NCBI GenBank assembly: GCA_016715105.1
Contig: JADKBO010000021.1
Span: forward strand, 62,001 to 126,000
DNA from: Saprospiraceae bacterium
GTDB lineage: Bacteria; Bacteroidota; Bacteroidia; Chitinophagales; Saprospiraceae
Reading direction: 5' to 3'
Length of the DNA: 64,000 bases
The notes beneath the pieces are model-generated. The model had not been told where the DNA came from, made no database searches, and worked only from the letters and a program-made list of their open reading frames with translations. The position numbers and the translations under genes were made by a program. This document shows, piece by piece, positions 1-8,175 of this stretch. How positions within the stretch are numbered: the first letter of the stretch is position 1; every line of letters begins with the position of its first letter.

Positions 1-2
1 AC

Positions 3-671
3 AAGATAAAAATCAACTCCATGCAGGCTATGATTGTCGGTGAAGAAAAAGAAAGAGAGCGTATTGCCAAAGATTTACACGATAGTTTAGGTGGACTGTT
101 GAGTACGGTTAAACTGCAATTTGATAATTTCAAAACAAAACTTACGGGCCACAATTCAATGGACCAATACAATAAAGCAACTAATCTATTGGATAATGCA
201 GTGGAGGAAGTGCGGTCAATCTCTAGAAATCTTCAACCTACGGCATTGAAAAGGTATGGTTTGGTTCCTGCACTTCAGGATTTGATCAATAGATTGGATC
301 AAGAAGGCATGCCCGAAATTTTCTTTCAACCTTATGATGTGCCCGAAAAAATTGATGAAATCATTTCCCTCAGTGTTTTCAGAGTCATACAAGAACTACT
401 AAACAACTCCATAAAATATGCCAAGGCAAAAGAAATTTTGATTCAACTCAACAGTGATGGAGATGAGTTGTATTTACAATATGAAGACGACGGCATTGGT
501 TTTGATTATAATAATTTGCCAAGAAAAGGCATGGGTCTGGAAAACATATATAGCCGAATCAATTACTTGAAAGGTAATATTGTCATTGACAGCAAACCTG
601 AGGAGGGAGTTTACGTCATGGCCAAAGTTCCATTGAAAATTGAAGGTGCTTTTGCAGAAATGTCTGCTTAA
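3..671 (+). CDS. Sensor histidine kinase, C-terminal part (partial at left edge)
   Basis: The reading frame is open to the window edge, so the gene starts outside and only the kinase core is seen. A HisKA_3 (NarL/LuxR-partner type) dimerisation helix carries ERERIAKDLHDSLGG with the phospho-accepting His about 20 residues after the first ATG (base 21). An HATPase_c domain follows with an N-box (ELLNNSIKYA) and G-boxes (DDGIGFD, GMGLENI). The family autophosphorylates on His and passes phosphate to a LuxR-type response regulator, which is not visible here. In Bacteroidota the missing N-terminus is often a TPR or Y_Y_Y sensor; that is inference. It ends 128 bp before hemC, which has its own promoter. 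Confidence 0.85.
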   Translation, partial: KIKINSMQAMIVGEEKERERIAKDLHDSLGGLLSTVKLQFDNFKTKLTGHNSMDQYNKATNLLDNAVEEVRSISRNLQPTALKRYGLVPALQDLINRLDQEGMPEIFFQPYDVPEKIDEIISLSVFRVIQELLNNSIKYAKAKEILIQLNSDGDELYLQYEDDGIGFDYNNLPRKGMGLENIYSRINYLKGNIVIDSKPEEGVYVMAKVPLKIEGAFAEMSA

Positions 672-738
672 AAATTCCGATAACCAATTGACATTTTTTA
701 TAAAATTTTAATCTTTTAAAGTTCAAACGCTCAATAAA

Positions 739-770
739 TTGCTCATAACACACAGCAAAATGTATATTTG
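739..770 (+). promoter_or_regulatory. Bacteroidota-type promoter for hemC
   Basis: TTG at 739-741, a 21-nt spacer, then TATATTTG at 763-770 fits the Bacteroidota sigma consensus TTG-N19-21-TAnnTTTG. The predicted transcript start is a few bases downstream, about 20-25 nt before the hemC ATG. Confidence 0.6.
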
Positions 771-798
771 CGCCTTTTTCTGGTGCTAAAAAAATCAA

Positions 799-1707
799 AT
801 GTCAGCAATCGAAAAAAGTGTAATAATTGCAACAAGAGGAAGTGAACTGGCTTTATGGCAAGCGCATTTTCTCCAAGCAGAATTGAAGAATCAAGGTGTT
901 GATTCTACGCTCAATATCATCAAAACAAAGGGTGATAAAATTCAGGATCTCAGTTTTGATAAGATAGAAGGTAAGGGATTCTTTACCAAAGAAATTGAAG
1001 ATGCGCTTTTAGATGGTAGTGCCCATATTGCTGTGCATTCTATGAAAGACCTGCCTACTGACAATCCTGAAGGGCTGGTTATTGGAGCTTTATCTTACCG
1101 AGAAGATGCAAGAGATTGTCTATTGATCAACAAGTCAAGTGTTGCTCAGGGCGAAGTCTTAAAACTCCAGAATGGTGCCGTCATTGGCACTTCGTCTTCT
1201 CGCAGAAAAGCTCAAATGTTGCACTTGCGTAATGATCTGGTTATGAAAGACATACGGGGCAATGTGCCAACGCGCATTCAAAAACTGAGAGATGGTCATT
1301 ATGATGGTATTTTATTGGCCGCAGCTGGTGTGACCAGATTGGCTTTGGATTTGAGTGATTTTGAAGTGATCTATTTTCATCCGAGAGAGTTTACTCCAGC
1401 ACCATCTCAAGGTGTATTGGCTTTCCAATGTAGGGCAGAAGATGTTGAAACTCGTAAAATTTTAGCAAAATTGCACCATTCAGACGTAAGCAGTTGCACC
1501 AATGTAGAACGCAAAGTACTCAAAATGATGGGCGGAGGTTGTCACATGCCGTTGGGCGTCTATTGTGAAAAAGATAGCGCGGGAAATTATAGAGCCTACG
1601 GTTCCATGGCCCACCATGTAGATGAGCCACTTACCAAAGTTTCAATAGCCCAAACAACAACGGATCAGTTGGCCGAAAATTTATTCAATGCACTTAATAA
1701 AAAATAA
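799..1707 (+). CDS. hemC: Hydroxymethylbilane synthase (porphobilinogen deaminase)
   Basis: Polymerises four porphobilinogen molecules to hydroxymethylbilane in cytosolic heme/siroheme synthesis. The 302-residue length is normal. N-terminal IATRGSELALWQA, the VHSMKDLPT loop, the arginine-rich TSSSRRKAQ and GNVPTRI motifs, and the cofactor loop MGGGCHMPLGVYC, whose Cys anchors the dipyrromethane cofactor, are all visible. The ATG at 799 sits just after a clear promoter. The exonuclease-like gene begins 2 nt after its stop and hemD overlaps that gene, so the three form one likely operon. hemC and hemD catalyse consecutive steps, which supports both calls. Confidence 0.97.
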   Translation: MSAIEKSVIIATRGSELALWQAHFLQAELKNQGVDSTLNIIKTKGDKIQDLSFDKIEGKGFFTKEIEDALLDGSAHIAVHSMKDLPTDNPEGLVIGALSYREDARDCLLINKSSVAQGEVLKLQNGAVIGTSSSRRKAQMLHLRNDLVMKDIRGNVPTRIQKLRDGHYDGILLAAAGVTRLALDLSDFEVIYFHPREFTPAPSQGVLAFQCRAEDVETRKILAKLHHSDVSSCTNVERKVLKMMGGGCHMPLGVYCEKDSAGNYRAYGSMAHHVDEPLTKVSIAQTTTDQLAENLFNALNKK

Positions 1708-1709
1708 GG

Positions 1710-2309
1710 ATGTATTTAATATTTGATTGCACAGGCAATGAGAAAGTGAAAGATTATCGAGTTCCGTTTTCGAATACTTTTTCATGGCCAAAACTTGTCC
1801 ATCTTTCGTGGATACTGTTGGACAGTAATTTCAAACCAATAGAAGATTTTGATTGCATCATCAAAGATGACAGCCTTAAGATTACTGACGAAGTTGCCAA
1901 GTTTGCAAAAATTGACATGGAGGACGTAGAGAAAAAGGGCATTGAAGTCGAGAAAGCATTGGCAGCGTTTAATAGCTCTGTAGAAAAGTGTCAATATATT
2001 TTTGCACACAATTTATCTAACAATGAAAACTTGTTGGCTGCAGAATTTATCAGAAACACCATCGACATTGCCATGTTTAAAAAGGATCGTTTTTGCTTGA
2101 TGCAAGAAGGGACCTATTTTTGTAAAATACCTTCAAAAACAGGTGGTTATAAATGGCCAAGTCTACCTGAATTGCATGCAGCTTGTTTCAATACAACTTA
2201 TACACCGCCCAATAATGCTCGGGCTGATGTCATTGCTGCAGCTCGTTGTTTCATCAAGTTGATGAAGTCTGGTAAATTGGAAGACATATTTGAAGACGAT
2301 GACGCATAA
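1710..2309 (+). CDS. DnaQ-like 3'-5' exonuclease-fold protein, degenerate active site
   Basis: A 199-residue protein lying between hemC and hemD. The order IFDCTGN, AHNLSNNENLL, NARADVIAAARCF resembles the three Exo motifs of the DEDDh exonuclease (RNase T/DnaQ) fold. In active enzymes motif I is DxE, motif II HNxxFD and motif III HxxxxD. Here the Glu of motif I is not present, the motif II Asp is Asn, and the motif III His is Asn, so catalysis may be lost. The fold assignment is from motif spacing only. It starts 2 nt after hemC and overlaps hemD by 11 nt, implying co-translation. Its role beside heme genes is unknown. Confidence 0.6.
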   Translation: MYLIFDCTGNEKVKDYRVPFSNTFSWPKLVHLSWILLDSNFKPIEDFDCIIKDDSLKITDEVAKFAKIDMEDVEKKGIEVEKALAAFNSSVEKCQYIFAHNLSNNENLLAAEFIRNTIDIAMFKKDRFCLMQEGTYFCKIPSKTGGYKWPSLPELHAACFNTTYTPPNNARADVIAAARCFIKLMKSGKLEDIFEDDDA

Positions 2310-2976
2310 AAAATCTATTTTCATAACCACCGATATAGAGCCAGACAGTTCCATTTATGAGTGGGCTATAGAGGAAGGTCACCAATTGTATGGCAAAAGT
2401 TTGATAGATTTCCAAGCTTGTCAATTTGACTTACCGGATCAATTTGATATTATATTTTTTTATAGTAAAAATGCGGTGAAATATTTTGCTGTAGGTTTGA
2501 ATCCTGCTCAGCTAGCGTTGGTAAAACAAAAATTATTGGGTGCCATTGGATCTTCCACAGCTGCGGAAGTTAAAGAAGTTTTCGGAAAGGAAGTCCAATA
2601 TGATTTTGACGACTATAAGGACGATGTGGAAGCATTGAATGATTTGGTGAAGGATAAAATTTGTTTATTTCCCCAAGCTCAAACAAGCCGTAAAACCATA
2701 GAAAAAGCTTTAACTGACTGTATTGCATTCCCTATCATCGTTTATCAAAACTTGCCAGATCTCACTTTTGTAAATCCATACCCTAGTGACATCATCGCTT
2801 TTACAAGTCCGCTCAATGTAGACGCTTATTTGGCCAACAACAAAATAACCACGCAACACCTTGTCACTATTGGACAAACTACTGCATCTTATCTTAAAGA
2901 AAAGTACCATCAAGATTCAATGGTTGCTCATCACCCTTCAGAAGAAGGAATGCTTGAGGTCATAAAGGCGCTTTAA
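2299..2976 (+). CDS. hemD: Uroporphyrinogen-III synthase
   Basis: Cyclises hydroxymethylbilane and inverts ring D to give uroporphyrinogen III. HemD proteins are poorly conserved. The recognisable parts are the two-lobe length (226 residues), FDIIFFYSKNAVKYF in lobe one, GAIGSSTAAEV, DIIAFTSPLNVDAYL in lobe two and LVTIGQTTASYLK. A TTG lies in frame at 2290, but the ATG at 2299 gives the usual short N-terminus (MTHKKSIFIT) and an 11-nt overlap with the preceding gene. Last gene of the hemC block. No clear terminator follows directly. Confidence 0.85.
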   Translation: MTHKKSIFITTDIEPDSSIYEWAIEEGHQLYGKSLIDFQACQFDLPDQFDIIFFYSKNAVKYFAVGLNPAQLALVKQKLLGAIGSSTAAEVKEVFGKEVQYDFDDYKDDVEALNDLVKDKICLFPQAQTSRKTIEKALTDCIAFPIIVYQNLPDLTFVNPYPSDIIAFTSPLNVDAYLANNKITTQHLVTIGQTTASYLKEKYHQDSMVAHHPSEEGMLEVIKAL

Positions 2977-3199
2977 AACATCCGAAGCAAATAATAATTG
3001 GTTTGGTTGCAAAGTGAGCTATATAAATTTAAATATAATTTATGTAGATGTTACATATATAATATACTGATATTCAATCATATATAAATTATAGTAATAA
3101 CCCACAAAATTAGCTACTGTGTTAAGGATATATTACGAGATCATTAAGAATTAAAACAGTGTAACTTTAAATAAAAAAAAATTATATTTCGTAAGATTG

Positions 3200-3232
3200 T
3201 TTGCCGTAAAATAAAATATTGATATACATTTG
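3200..3232 (+). promoter_or_regulatory. Intergenic promoter ahead of candidate small RNA
   Basis: TTTG at 3200-3203, a 21-nt spacer, and TACATTTG at 3225-3232 match the Bacteroidota promoter consensus. No ORF starts within 300 nt on this strand, so the promoter is not explained by a protein gene. The preceding 2977-3199 is very AT-rich and I see nothing else in it. Confidence 0.5.
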
Positions 3233-3237
3233 CGCTG

Positions 3238-3366
3238 CATAACCACAAAGGCATTTGGACAACCAAGTGTTAAACAAAGAGTCAAATTCAATTCGTTATT
3301 TCATTTTTATTAATTTCATAGAGATGGTGTATCAAAAAATTAACCTTTTGATACACCTCTTTTAGT
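3238..3366 (+). ncRNA. Candidate small non-coding RNA
   Basis: An orphan promoter (3200-3232) and a strong intrinsic terminator (3326-3366) frame about 125 nt with no ORF, between the end of hemD and the convergent DUF2490 gene. This is the layout of a stand-alone small RNA. I could not match it to 6S, SRP or another known family by eye. Alternatively it is an independently transcribed leader or a decayed gene. Confidence 0.4.
3326..3366 (+). terminator. Rho-independent terminator
   Basis: A perfect 12-bp stem, GGTGTATCAAAA (3326-3337) with TTTTGATACACC (3346-3357), an 8-nt loop, followed by TCTTTTAGTTTT. The T-rich side is on the plus strand, so it ends plus-strand transcription ahead of the convergent DUF2490 gene. 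Confidence 0.7.
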
Positions 3367-3421
3367 TTTAGGACTTTCCTTATTTTTATCCTTTCATTTT
3401 ATTAAAAATTTAACCTCTTGT

Positions 3422-4162
3422 TCAGATTTTAAATTTTTGGTTCAAGGTGAGAGAAATTATATTTCTTTCTAATACTCTGTTTACATCACGTTTGATATAA
3501 AAGAACATATAGCCCGGTTCGATGGTTGTATTTTTTGAAAGTGGGATTATGAAAGATAAGAACGACCTGCTTTGACTGAAAAATGGCAAATTTGCTTTTC
3601 GGCCGACATTGATGTATAATTCTTCACCCAATCTGAGTCTTACACTTTTGTTTTCTGATAAGTCAAACAGTTTAAAAGACATTTGCAAACGATATCTCAA
3701 CCGAGAAGTAAGGTAAGTAAAATCTGCATCCTCTTGTGGTTGGTTTTCCCTGTGAAAAAAACGCGCTTCGGTTCTCAAACGATGGTCCCATTTTATCTTA
3801 CCTGTTTGCTGACTGATCATAAATTCTATATGAGGCCTGATTTCCAGACTGAGTAAATGCTGTTCCAAAGTAGGGTCAGCCGAAACCTGATCAAAAAATA
3901 CTGCTCCTGCTGACAAGTCAACCTTTTTATTTGCTATCAATTTATGGACATGAGTGCCAAACATTACTGTATTCTGACCAAATGGTTTTATAAAATGTCT
4001 TTCCTGAGCTTCCGAATTTATAAACCAATTTTTCCCCAGCTCCAAAGAATTTTGATAAGAATACCACAAAATATTCTGATGCTGTATAGAAGTTTGTGCA
4101 TAGGTTTTTACAAAAAGCAGACACACAATTAGGCATTGACACCACTTGAAATTTGCCTTCAA
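3422..4162 (-). CDS. DUF2490 outer-membrane beta-barrel protein
   Basis: A 246-residue exported protein. The N-terminal signal peptide (hydrophobic CLIVCLLFVKTYA, cleavage before QTS) is followed by alternating beta-strands rich in aromatics, for example WYSYQNSLEL, DHRLRTEARFFHR and FTYLTSRLRYRLQ, ending in LTLNQKFKI, which resembles a barrel-closing strand. DUF2490 members are small barrels of unknown function common in Bacteroidota. A second, broken DUF2490 gene lies at 60531-61256. Monocistronic, convergent with the candidate small RNA. Confidence 0.75.
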   Translation of the reverse strand: MKANFKWCQCLIVCLLFVKTYAQTSIQHQNILWYSYQNSLELGKNWFINSEAQERHFIKPFGQNTVMFGTHVHKLIANKKVDLSAGAVFFDQVSADPTLEQHLLSLEIRPHIEFMISQQTGKIKWDHRLRTEARFFHRENQPQEDADFTYLTSRLRYRLQMSFKLFDLSENKSVRLRLGEELYINVGRKANLPFFSQSRSFLSFIIPLSKNTTIEPGYMFFYIKRDVNRVLERNIISLTLNQKFKI

Positions 4163-4279
4163 ATTGGATAGATTTTTATCAAAGATAAACGGAAAAGTTA
4201 TCCAGTATTAATAACTGAGTCGAAATAATTACAGAGCTTAAACTAAGGCAATAATCCTTGCCAATAAATGAAAACAGGG

Positions 4280-5089
4280 CTAATTTCGCAGATATCTGAG
4301 ATTTAAAGCTGGTGTACTGTTGAGTACATTTCCCAATGTATAAGCACCAATGATTTTAAAACCATTCAATTGGTACGAGATTCCTAACGCCATATTTTGT
4401 CTTTGGGTATCAACACCCAACATGAAGTTTAATTTTTCCTGAGGCGCATATTTCAATGCTGACTTGATGGCTATACTACGGTCCAGTATTTTCTCAGCTT
4501 CCAGCTTTAAGCCAACTTTTTCTGAAAGTTTATAGTCTACACCTAAAGCCAAAATAGTAGGGTAAGAAATGGTTTCCTGCTTAGTGGTTGCAATGTTTTG
4601 TGCAAATATACCCACGGCGATCTTTTCTGTCAACTTTGTCAAAATGCCCAAGTCTATAGATGGTGTAAAAGTCTGTCCATAATCGGAAATGGACAACTGC
4701 AGCATATTGAAGTTGGCACCTATGTTGAATACTTCTGTCAATTTCATGGAGAAGCTGGCTTGCAATTTTCTTTCTAAATATTCTTGATCACCCATATTCA
4801 CCAAATTGATGCCGAAAGCTGATCGTTTCAATTTTTTGACAACGGCTAGAGAGTAAACGGACAAGTCAGCCAAACCGAATCTTCTTTCAACACCAGCATC
4901 AATCATAAGAGCTTCCTTCATGTCTGGCATAGACGCGCTATTGCCAAAAATCCCATCTGCACCACCTAACACACTGTAAATCTTCCCTTGAGCAGTTACC
5001 GCAGCTCCCCCACCCCTGAGGTCAGAAATCTGGCCATTACTTATGTAAGACAGACTTACTAAAAACAAACAGATAAAACCACTACGCAT
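4280..5089 (-). CDS. Outer-membrane barrel protein, PorV/FadL-like
   Basis: About 269 residues with signal peptide MRSGFICLFLVSLSYISNGQ. The mature part has repeated short barrel strands (LGILTKLTEKIAVGIFAQNI, LALGVDYKLSEKVGLKLEAE, NFMLGVDTQRQNMALGISYQL) ending in LNLRYLRN, as in PorV/PorQ-type or FadL-type barrels. A longer frame reaches 5185, but the ATG at 5089 gives a proper signal peptide and overlaps the DinB stop by 8 nt, indicating translational coupling. The family is assigned from strand pattern only, and the function is unknown. Confidence 0.6.
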   Translation of the reverse strand: MRSGFICLFLVSLSYISNGQISDLRGGGAAVTAQGKIYSVLGGADGIFGNSASMPDMKEALMIDAGVERRFGLADLSVYSLAVVKKLKRSAFGINLVNMGDQEYLERKLQASFSMKLTEVFNIGANFNMLQLSISDYGQTFTPSIDLGILTKLTEKIAVGIFAQNIATTKQETISYPTILALGVDYKLSEKVGLKLEAEKILDRSIAIKSALKYAPQEKLNFMLGVDTQRQNMALGISYQLNGFKIIGAYTLGNVLNSTPALNLRYLRN

Positions 5090-5591
5090 TGTGCACATTG
5101 AGATCGATGCCTTCATAATAATTGGTATGTTGGTTTGTGAGCATTTTGGTGATGTAGGTAATTTGCCCAGTATGGTAGGAAGCATGTTCTACAACATGTA
5201 AGACAGCATCTACTCCGCTCATTTCAAAACCTTGCAATAAATAAGTGGCTTTCCATTGAGCCTCATCCAAATGTAAAATCACATCAGAGGCCTGCATGAA
5301 AGTCTCTTTCATCAATGATTGTAAAACTTCTTTGTTTATAGAAGAGATGGCTTCAAATTCAAGGTCTCGGATTCTGTGATCAGGTTTGCCTGCGAGGCCA
5401 CTCATAATGTACTGAGTAATATTGCCATTGAGGTGAATGAGGATGTTTGCAATACTGTTGCTTACACCATTTGGACGAGATAGGATTTGCTCTTCAGACA
5501 AGATGCTGAGGCATTTTTCAATGCGCTCCGCCGATTCATTAAACCTAAATAATGCAGATTTTCTGAGCAAATCTGTCATGTCATTTCCCAT
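5082..5591 (-). CDS. DinB-family (YfiT-like) metal-binding protein
   Basis: A 169-residue four-helix-bundle protein. The three His expected for DinB metal binding are in ILIHLNGN and in VVEHASYHTGQI near the C-terminus. DinB/YfiT proteins are cytosolic, bind Ni or Zn, and some act as thiol-dependent S-transferases. The substrate here is unknown. There are two candidate ATGs at the N-terminus (MGNDM), 12 nt apart. First gene of a two-gene unit with the barrel protein. Confidence 0.75.
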   Translation of the reverse strand: MGNDMTDLLRKSALFRFNESAERIEKCLSILSEEQILSRPNGVSNSIANILIHLNGNITQYIMSGLAGKPDHRIRDLEFEAISSINKEVLQSLMKETFMQASDVILHLDEAQWKATYLLQGFEMSGVDAVLHVVEHASYHTGQITYITKMLTNQHTNYYEGIDLNVHNA

Positions 5592-5723
5592 TTCCTCTAT
5601 TTAAGGGTTAAAATAGGAAAATTTATAAAATACACAGATTACCAGATTTTAAATCTATGTCAAAAGAAAAACTGCTAGGTCAAAACCAAACAAAATGAGT
5701 AGGTCCATTTATGAAACAGCATT

Positions 5724-5779
5724 CAAAAAATAGCAAAGGAGCTGAGGAAATCTGCTATTTACTTCCTCAACTCCTTTGC
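5724..5779 (-). terminator. Rho-independent terminator of the M56-TonB locus
   Basis: On the minus strand GCAAAGGAG and GAGGAA pair with TTCCTC and CTCCTTTGC (5733-5779, one internal mismatch, about 13-nt loop). The run TATTTTTTG follows. It lies just past the stop at 5791. Confidence 0.8.
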
Positions 5780-5790
5780 ATAAAGTACTT

Positions 5791-6828
5791 TTATTTGGAC
5801 AAAACAATCCGTTGCCCAGATACCAATTTACCTTGTTTCACAGTGATGATCAACATTTTAGAATCGTTGATTCCGCTGACATCTAGTGTATAAGACATTG
5901 ACTTTTGATTAACTTTGATGACCTCTTTTTTGACCAACTTGCCTTCCACAGTATAAGCCTCGATAGTGATGTCTTCTTTGCCAACTGGATTGAAATCAAC
6001 CGTCACTTTATCATGCGCAGGATTTGGGTAAGCTTTGATTTCAAAATCATTTTTGGTTTCATAACCTACGACATCAATTTCATTAGGCTTTTTTGACTGA
6101 GTAGGGTTGACATTAGAATTATTATCTTTTTTAGTCCCATAGCCTACAACAACCATTTCATCAAGATTATTAGTTTTGCCTTTAGTTTTTACTTCGGTAA
6201 CACCCTTTTGATCTTTGGTATTAATTATTACAACTCCAAACTTAGCTTTCTCACCATATTTTGTGGTAGCTACTTTGTCCTTCAAAACTTCGATAGATTC
6301 TATGTTATTAGGGTCGATGTTTTTAATATCGAAACTTGGAAGTTCTTTTCCATCTACTATAAACAAAGGTTCATCTTTTTGAAATCCTTGAGTTCCTTTG
6401 ACGGTGAACATATTTGCTGGCTTTTCATCACCCTCTAGTTTGAATTTTACAGGCAATGTATAAGCAACATTTACCGCCTTACCATTTTGTTTTCCAGGAT
6501 TGAAAATGGTATTTTTTCCCATGACTTTAATAGCATCCAAAGCTGCTTCACCCAATTGGCCACCTGGATCTCTCAATACAGTAGGGTTAACAATGTCTCC
6601 TGATTTATTGATTACAAAAGTAACAACAGCAGTTCCTTCAATGCCACTTTCTCTAGCCTCTTTCGGGTATTTAACGCTTGTATATAACAATTTTAGGATT
6701 ATTTCTCTACTGCATTTCCCCTTAGCTTCTTCACTTGCTTCATTTTCACAGCTTTTTATGATTGGCATTTCATCAACTAATCTAAAAACTTCATCAGATT
6801 TATTGTCATCTTTAAAATATCCCATCAC
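5791..6828 (-). CDS. M56-TonB sensor, C-terminal piece (TonB_C, plug-like, T9SS-type tail)
   Basis: The last of four pieces of one gene spanning 5791-8171. In order: a TonB C-terminal domain (YPKEARESGIEGTAVVTFVI, residues about 50-130), a SusC-plug-like stretch (DPNNIESIEVLKDKVATT ... YGEKAKFGVVIINTK), the SusC signature VVVGYGTKK, and a T9SS-type tail (IKAYPNPAHDKVTVDF ... GQRIVLSK). The start is artificial: the in-frame codons continue upstream as a Pro-rich stretch (PPPPPHLPQTW), so this frame joins the piece at 6825-7106 by a one-base shift near 6870. The terminator at 5724-5779 closes the locus. Confidence 0.75.
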   Translation of the reverse strand: MMGYFKDDNKSDEVFRLVDEMPIIKSCENEASEEAKGKCSREIILKLLYTSVKYPKEARESGIEGTAVVTFVINKSGDIVNPTVLRDPGGQLGEAALDAIKVMGKNTIFNPGKQNGKAVNVAYTLPVKFKLEGDEKPANMFTVKGTQGFQKDEPLFIVDGKELPSFDIKNIDPNNIESIEVLKDKVATTKYGEKAKFGVVIINTKDQKGVTEVKTKGKTNNLDEMVVVGYGTKKDNNSNVNPTQSKKPNEIDVVGYETKNDFEIKAYPNPAHDKVTVDFNPVGKEDITIEAYTVEGKLVKKEVIKVNQKSMSYTLDVSGINDSKMLIITVKQGKLVSGQRIVLSK

Positions 6829-7106
6829 TTTACCTCTCCAAGTTTGGGGCAGGTGGGGTGGTGGAGGTGGCCATATATGATGGTGGTCGGTGGTGTTGGT
6901 GGGTCAAGGGACCCAACGTTAGGTGAAACAGATTTTGGAGCTGTTGGCGCTGTCGGTGGTGTTGGAGGTAATCCCCATTTTTCAGAATGAGCCTTAGGTG
7001 CAGCAGGTGGAGGTGGTGGCGAAGGCATTTTTGGGATATACTTTGCATCTTTGGTATAAATATTTACTTGTTCATTATTTATACCTTGCCCTCTTACCAA
7101 CAACAT
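6825..7106 (-). CDS. M56-TonB sensor, proline-rich linker piece (frameshifted)
   Basis: Third piece of the M56-TonB gene. It is mostly Pro-rich (PSPPPPPAAP, PPTPPTAPTAP, DPPTPPTT), the usual periplasm-spanning linker before a TonB_C domain. The first residues overlap the preceding piece in another frame. Removing one G in the AGAGGG run near 7090 joins VVGKR to GINNEQVNIYTK. At the other end the frame leaves the Pro-rich sequence near 6870. It is not a gene on its own. Confidence 0.6.
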   Translation of the reverse strand: MLLVRGQGINNEQVNIYTKDAKYIPKMPSPPPPPAAPKAHSEKWGLPPTPPTAPTAPKSVSPNVGSLDPPTPPTTIIYGHLHHPTCPKLGEVK

Positions 7107-7419
7107 TGATCAATTTTATTGCAGTTGGATCCAATTGGTCCATTTCTGACTTTACAACCTTTTTTTCATTGATATAAAATTCCGCATTTTCTGGTATTTC
7201 GTCCAATTTATTGGTGTATACTAAAATAACTCCATCATGTTTTTCACCATCATATCCTTCAGGCAAGGAATCAACAACATGTAGTGGCGTAACAACTTCA
7301 ACATCAGCAGCGTCACTCATTTTGGACGATGCAAAGATGATTCCCAGCACTAAAACCAAGGGAATGATCATCATATATCGAACCAGACTTTTTTTATTGG
7401 ATGATTTCATATTCATCAT
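7075..7419 (-). CDS. M56-TonB sensor, fourth-TM and periplasmic piece (frameshifted)
   Basis: Second piece of the M56-TonB gene. It begins with the segment MKSSNKKSLVRYMMIIPLVL, the last membrane helix of BlaR-type M56 proteins, and continues with a periplasmic part (VILVYTNKLDEIPENAEFYI). Adding one A to the A6 run near 7425 fuses FFNSQIKK directly to RLEMMNMKSS, as expected for the family. The apparent start at 7419 is therefore probably an artefact. Confidence 0.65.
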   Translation of the reverse strand: MMNMKSSNKKSLVRYMMIIPLVLVLGIIFASSKMSDAADVEVVTPLHVVDSLPEGYDGEKHDGVILVYTNKLDEIPENAEFYINEKKVVKSEMDQLDPTAIKLINVVGKRARYK

Positions 7420-7421
7420 TT

Positions 7422-8171
7422 CTAATCTTTTTTGATTTGTGAATTAAAGAATTGGTTTGTCAACTCTATCTGTAATCCGGCTACTGACTGGTTGAGCAAT
7501 GTTTGTAAATAGGTCTGCTTGTCTGTGGCAGTCGTCACTACCGCATCTGCAATAAATTCATGCGATGCCTTCAAGGCTCTTTTATAAAAAATGATGATTG
7601 GATTGAACCAAAATGCTGTGTGTATCAACTCAGTCAAAACAACATCTAGGGTGTGCAACCTTGAAATATGCACACGCTCATGCAGGATTACTTGATTGAT
7701 TTCTGCACTCAATGGCAAATTTCGACTCAAATAAATGGTTTTCAAAAAGGAAAATGGCAAGTGCACTTGATCAGAATACACAAAATGAAGACCATTCAGA
7801 TTTACTTTTTCACCTGTGATATATAAGCCATAAATCTTGTAAATGCCTTTGCAAAATCTCAAAAAGGCAACTCCAACACCCAGAAAATAAGTCACTTTCA
7901 AAATGGACATTAAAATTTCAAGAAAAGTCAATCCAGTTTCTTCTTTTTTGAATTGCCCTGTTACTTGGAAATCTGCCAAATTGTACATCAACAAAGGTGG
8001 TTTTTCTACGATAAAATAGGGCGCAATCAAAGGAATAAGCAAACTCATCATGAGAGACCCCAATAAAAACCATCTATTGAATTCAAAAAATGTTAGCTTT
8101 CTCAGAAACAAAAAATAAATACCATAAAATAGGATCATACAACCACTGGCCTGTAATAAAAATGTTCCCAT
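7422..8171 (-). CDS. M56 (BlaR1/MecR1-type) membrane metallopeptidase, N-terminal piece
   Basis: 249 residues of an M56 peptidase. Membrane helices lie at about 1-20, 35-55 and 95-115, and the zinc motif HERVH (HExxH) is at about residues 188-192, followed by helix LTELIHTAFWFNP and the downstream ligand region SHEFIADA. Homologues with BlaI relay an envelope signal by cleaving the repressor. The gene lies 4 nt downstream of the BlaI gene in one operon. The full protein would be about 790 residues if the three frameshifts are repaired. Confidence 0.85.
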   Translation of the reverse strand: MGTFLLQASGCMILFYGIYFLFLRKLTFFEFNRWFLLGSLMMSLLIPLIAPYFIVEKPPLLMYNLADFQVTGQFKKEETGLTFLEILMSILKVTYFLGVGVAFLRFCKGIYKIYGLYITGEKVNLNGLHFVYSDQVHLPFSFLKTIYLSRNLPLSAEINQVILHERVHISRLHTLDVVLTELIHTAFWFNPIIIFYKRALKASHEFIADAVVTTATDKQTYLQTLLNQSVAGLQIELTNQFFNSQIKKD

Positions 8172-8175
8172 GACT

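Noticed and set aside
6500..6880. Plus-strand 126-codon ORF opposite the TonB_C domain
   Set aside because: Antisense shadow of the M56-TonB gene.
7420..7440. Programmed ribosomal frameshift at the A6 run in the M56 gene
   Set aside because: The same gene has two further shifts at non-slippery sites, so sequencing error is the simpler explanation. Not excluded experimentally.
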